Positions 6,257 to 6,642 of a DNA stretch of 6,642 nt are shown piece after piece. This stretch comes from an uncultured Clostridia bacterium. Lineage in GTDB: Bacteria; Bacillota; Clostridia; Oscillospirales; Acutalibacteraceae. The stretch lies in assembly GCA_947165615.1 (NCBI GenBank), contig CAMVBD010000082.1, positions 1 through 6,642 on the forward strand. Direction: 5' to 3'. The position numbers were made by a program, and so were the translations under genes. Each line of letters begins with the position of its first letter. Position 1 is the stretch's first letter. The notes below the pieces were generated by a model that was not told where the DNA came from, searched no databases, and saw only the letters and a list, made by a program, of their open reading frames with translations.

Positions 6257-6380
6257 GGTGTTGGGTTTTGGATGTTGGATGTTGGATGTTGAATGTTGGG
6301 CGGGCTGACGCCCGTACCCATTTAAAATGCGCGTTACGCGCCACCGACATCCAACACCTCACACCCAACATCCAACATCC
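6257..6380. repeat. Composite inverted-repeat element with heptamer arms and two inner hairpins
   Basis: Left arm: degenerate units GGTGTT and GGGTTTT, then GGATGTT three times (6270-6290) and GAATGTT (6291-6297). Right arm, complementary in type: ACATCCA, ACACC, ACACCC, then AACATCC twice (6367-6380). Between the arms are CGGGC-TGAC-GCCCG (6301-6314), flanked by GGG/CCC, an AT patch (6321-6328), and GCGCG-TTA-CGCGC (6329-6341). Folded, this gives a long outer stem carrying two short hairpins, a cruciform or clover-like shape. It holds no gene; its translation gives the low-complexity NIQHPTSNIQ type of peptide. It is probably a dispersed intergenic repeat. Confidence 0.75.
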
Positions 6381-6420
6381 ATACAGGGGACGCCAAAGCG
6401 TCCCCTGTATGCTTATTTTT
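6380..6420. terminator. Perfect 14-bp hairpin next to the acyl-CoA synthetase stop
   Basis: CATACAGGGGACGC (6380-6393) pairs perfectly with GCGTCCCCTGTATG (6398-6411) around a CAAA loop. On the plus strand it is followed by CTTATTTTTT, a good U-tail. On the minus strand it follows the synthetase stop (6413-6415) by one base but has no T-run after it. By position it should terminate the minus-strand gene; by T-run it points the other way. It abuts the heptamer repeat and may be part of that element. Confidence 0.7.
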
Positions 6421-6642
6421 TATAATTGCGGATGATCTTAAGCGTGGTGGTCTTGGGGAATTCGGTGTCGCGGGTCTTGATGACCTGTACGCGCTTGAAT
6501 TCCGAAAGCTCGGCGTTGACGCGGTCCACCTCGGCCTTTAAGGTCTCCTTTGCGTCCGGGAACTTGTCGGTATCGAGCCAGAACTCGCCCGTGATGCGCC
6601 CGTTTTCGTCGTACACCAGCACTTCCTTCACGGTCTCGATCT
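6413..6642 (-). CDS. C-terminal end of an AMP-forming acyl-CoA synthetase (partial)
   Basis: Seventy-five codons are visible, open at the right edge, so the N-terminal part, including the AMP-binding core, lies outside. The visible part is the small C-terminal lid domain of long-chain fatty acid-CoA ligases, enzymes that activate a fatty acid to acyl-AMP and then acyl-CoA. It reads EVLVYDENGRITGEFWLD, then a helix ending VNAELSEFKRVQ, then RDTEFPKTTTLKIIRNYKK before the stop at 6413-6415. The P-K-T-T-T-x-K-I-x-R stretch is the terminal motif of the adenylate-forming family; its second lysine corresponds to the adenylation lysine. The ending resembles Clostridial synthetases with only a few residues after the motif. 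A GTG at 6629-6631 could look like a start, but the frame stays open upstream with family-like sequence (I-E-T-V-K-E-V), so it is internal. Acyl chain length cannot be judged. Confidence 0.82.
   Translation of the reverse strand, partial: IETVKEVLVYDENGRITGEFWLDTDKFPDAKETLKAEVDRVNAELSEFKRVQVIKTRDTEFPKTTTLKIIRNYKK

Noticed and set aside
6240..6371. 44-residue N-terminal extension of the HD protein
   Set aside because: It translates the heptamer repeat and hairpins; ATG 6239 has GGAGG at ideal spacing.
6257..6380. CRISPR array
   Set aside because: The units are only about 7 bp, adjacent without spacers, and arranged as opposing arms of a palindrome.

Overview
The window looks like a metagenomic contig from a GC-rich, Gram-positive anaerobe of the Clostridia (Oscillospirales-like is my guess; it rests on gene content and style, with no marker gene present). 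The signs are a fermentative D-lactate dehydrogenase, a complete energy-coupling-factor (ECF) vitamin transporter, strong GGAGG ribosome binding sites, GTG starts and overlapping genes. From about position 640 onward the DNA is clearly GC-rich (roughly 60-65% where counted by eye). Positions 1 to about 636 are different: GC is roughly 33-50% in sampled 60-base blocks, codon use is AT-tolerant, and one uninterrupted minus-strand reading frame runs off the left edge.

Layout. (1) 1-~640: part of an unrecognised protein on the minus strand, in foreign-looking DNA. (2) ~638-835: only the C-terminal end of an SGNH/GDSL-type hydrolase-like gene, plus strand, cut off at the composition change, followed by a strong intrinsic terminator. 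The change of composition and the loss of part of two divergent reading frames at the same point suggest an assembly chimera or a recent recombination joint. (3) 902-2002: a good sigma-A type promoter and ldhA. (4) 2096-5572: a tight plus-strand cluster, ecfT - ecfA (two ATPase domains fused) - ECF S component - rhodanese, joined by overlaps of 64 nt and 4 nt and a gap of 2 nt, ending at a bidirectional terminator. (5) 5607-6239: an HD-domain phosphohydrolase on the minus strand, convergent with the cluster. (6) 6251-6411: a repetitive, palindromic intergenic element made of GGATGTT-like heptamers, two GC-rich hairpins and a 14-bp perfect hairpin; a degenerate relative lies just upstream of ecfT. 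(7) 6413-6642: the C-terminal end of an AMP-forming acyl-CoA synthetase, minus strand.

How the genes work together. The three ecf genes encode all parts of one transporter: the S component binds the substrate, EcfT couples, and the double ATPase supplies energy. This is a self-contained (group I) ECF system. The S component resembles the cobalamin/DUF3816-type family, but the substrate cannot be fixed from sequence and no vitamin riboswitch is visible upstream. LdhA would reoxidise NADH by reducing pyruvate to D-lactate. I see no new defence, mobile or biosynthetic system here. The points most worth checking are the joint near 640, the unidentified protein left of it, the heptamer/palindrome element and the cysteine-rich tail of LdhA.
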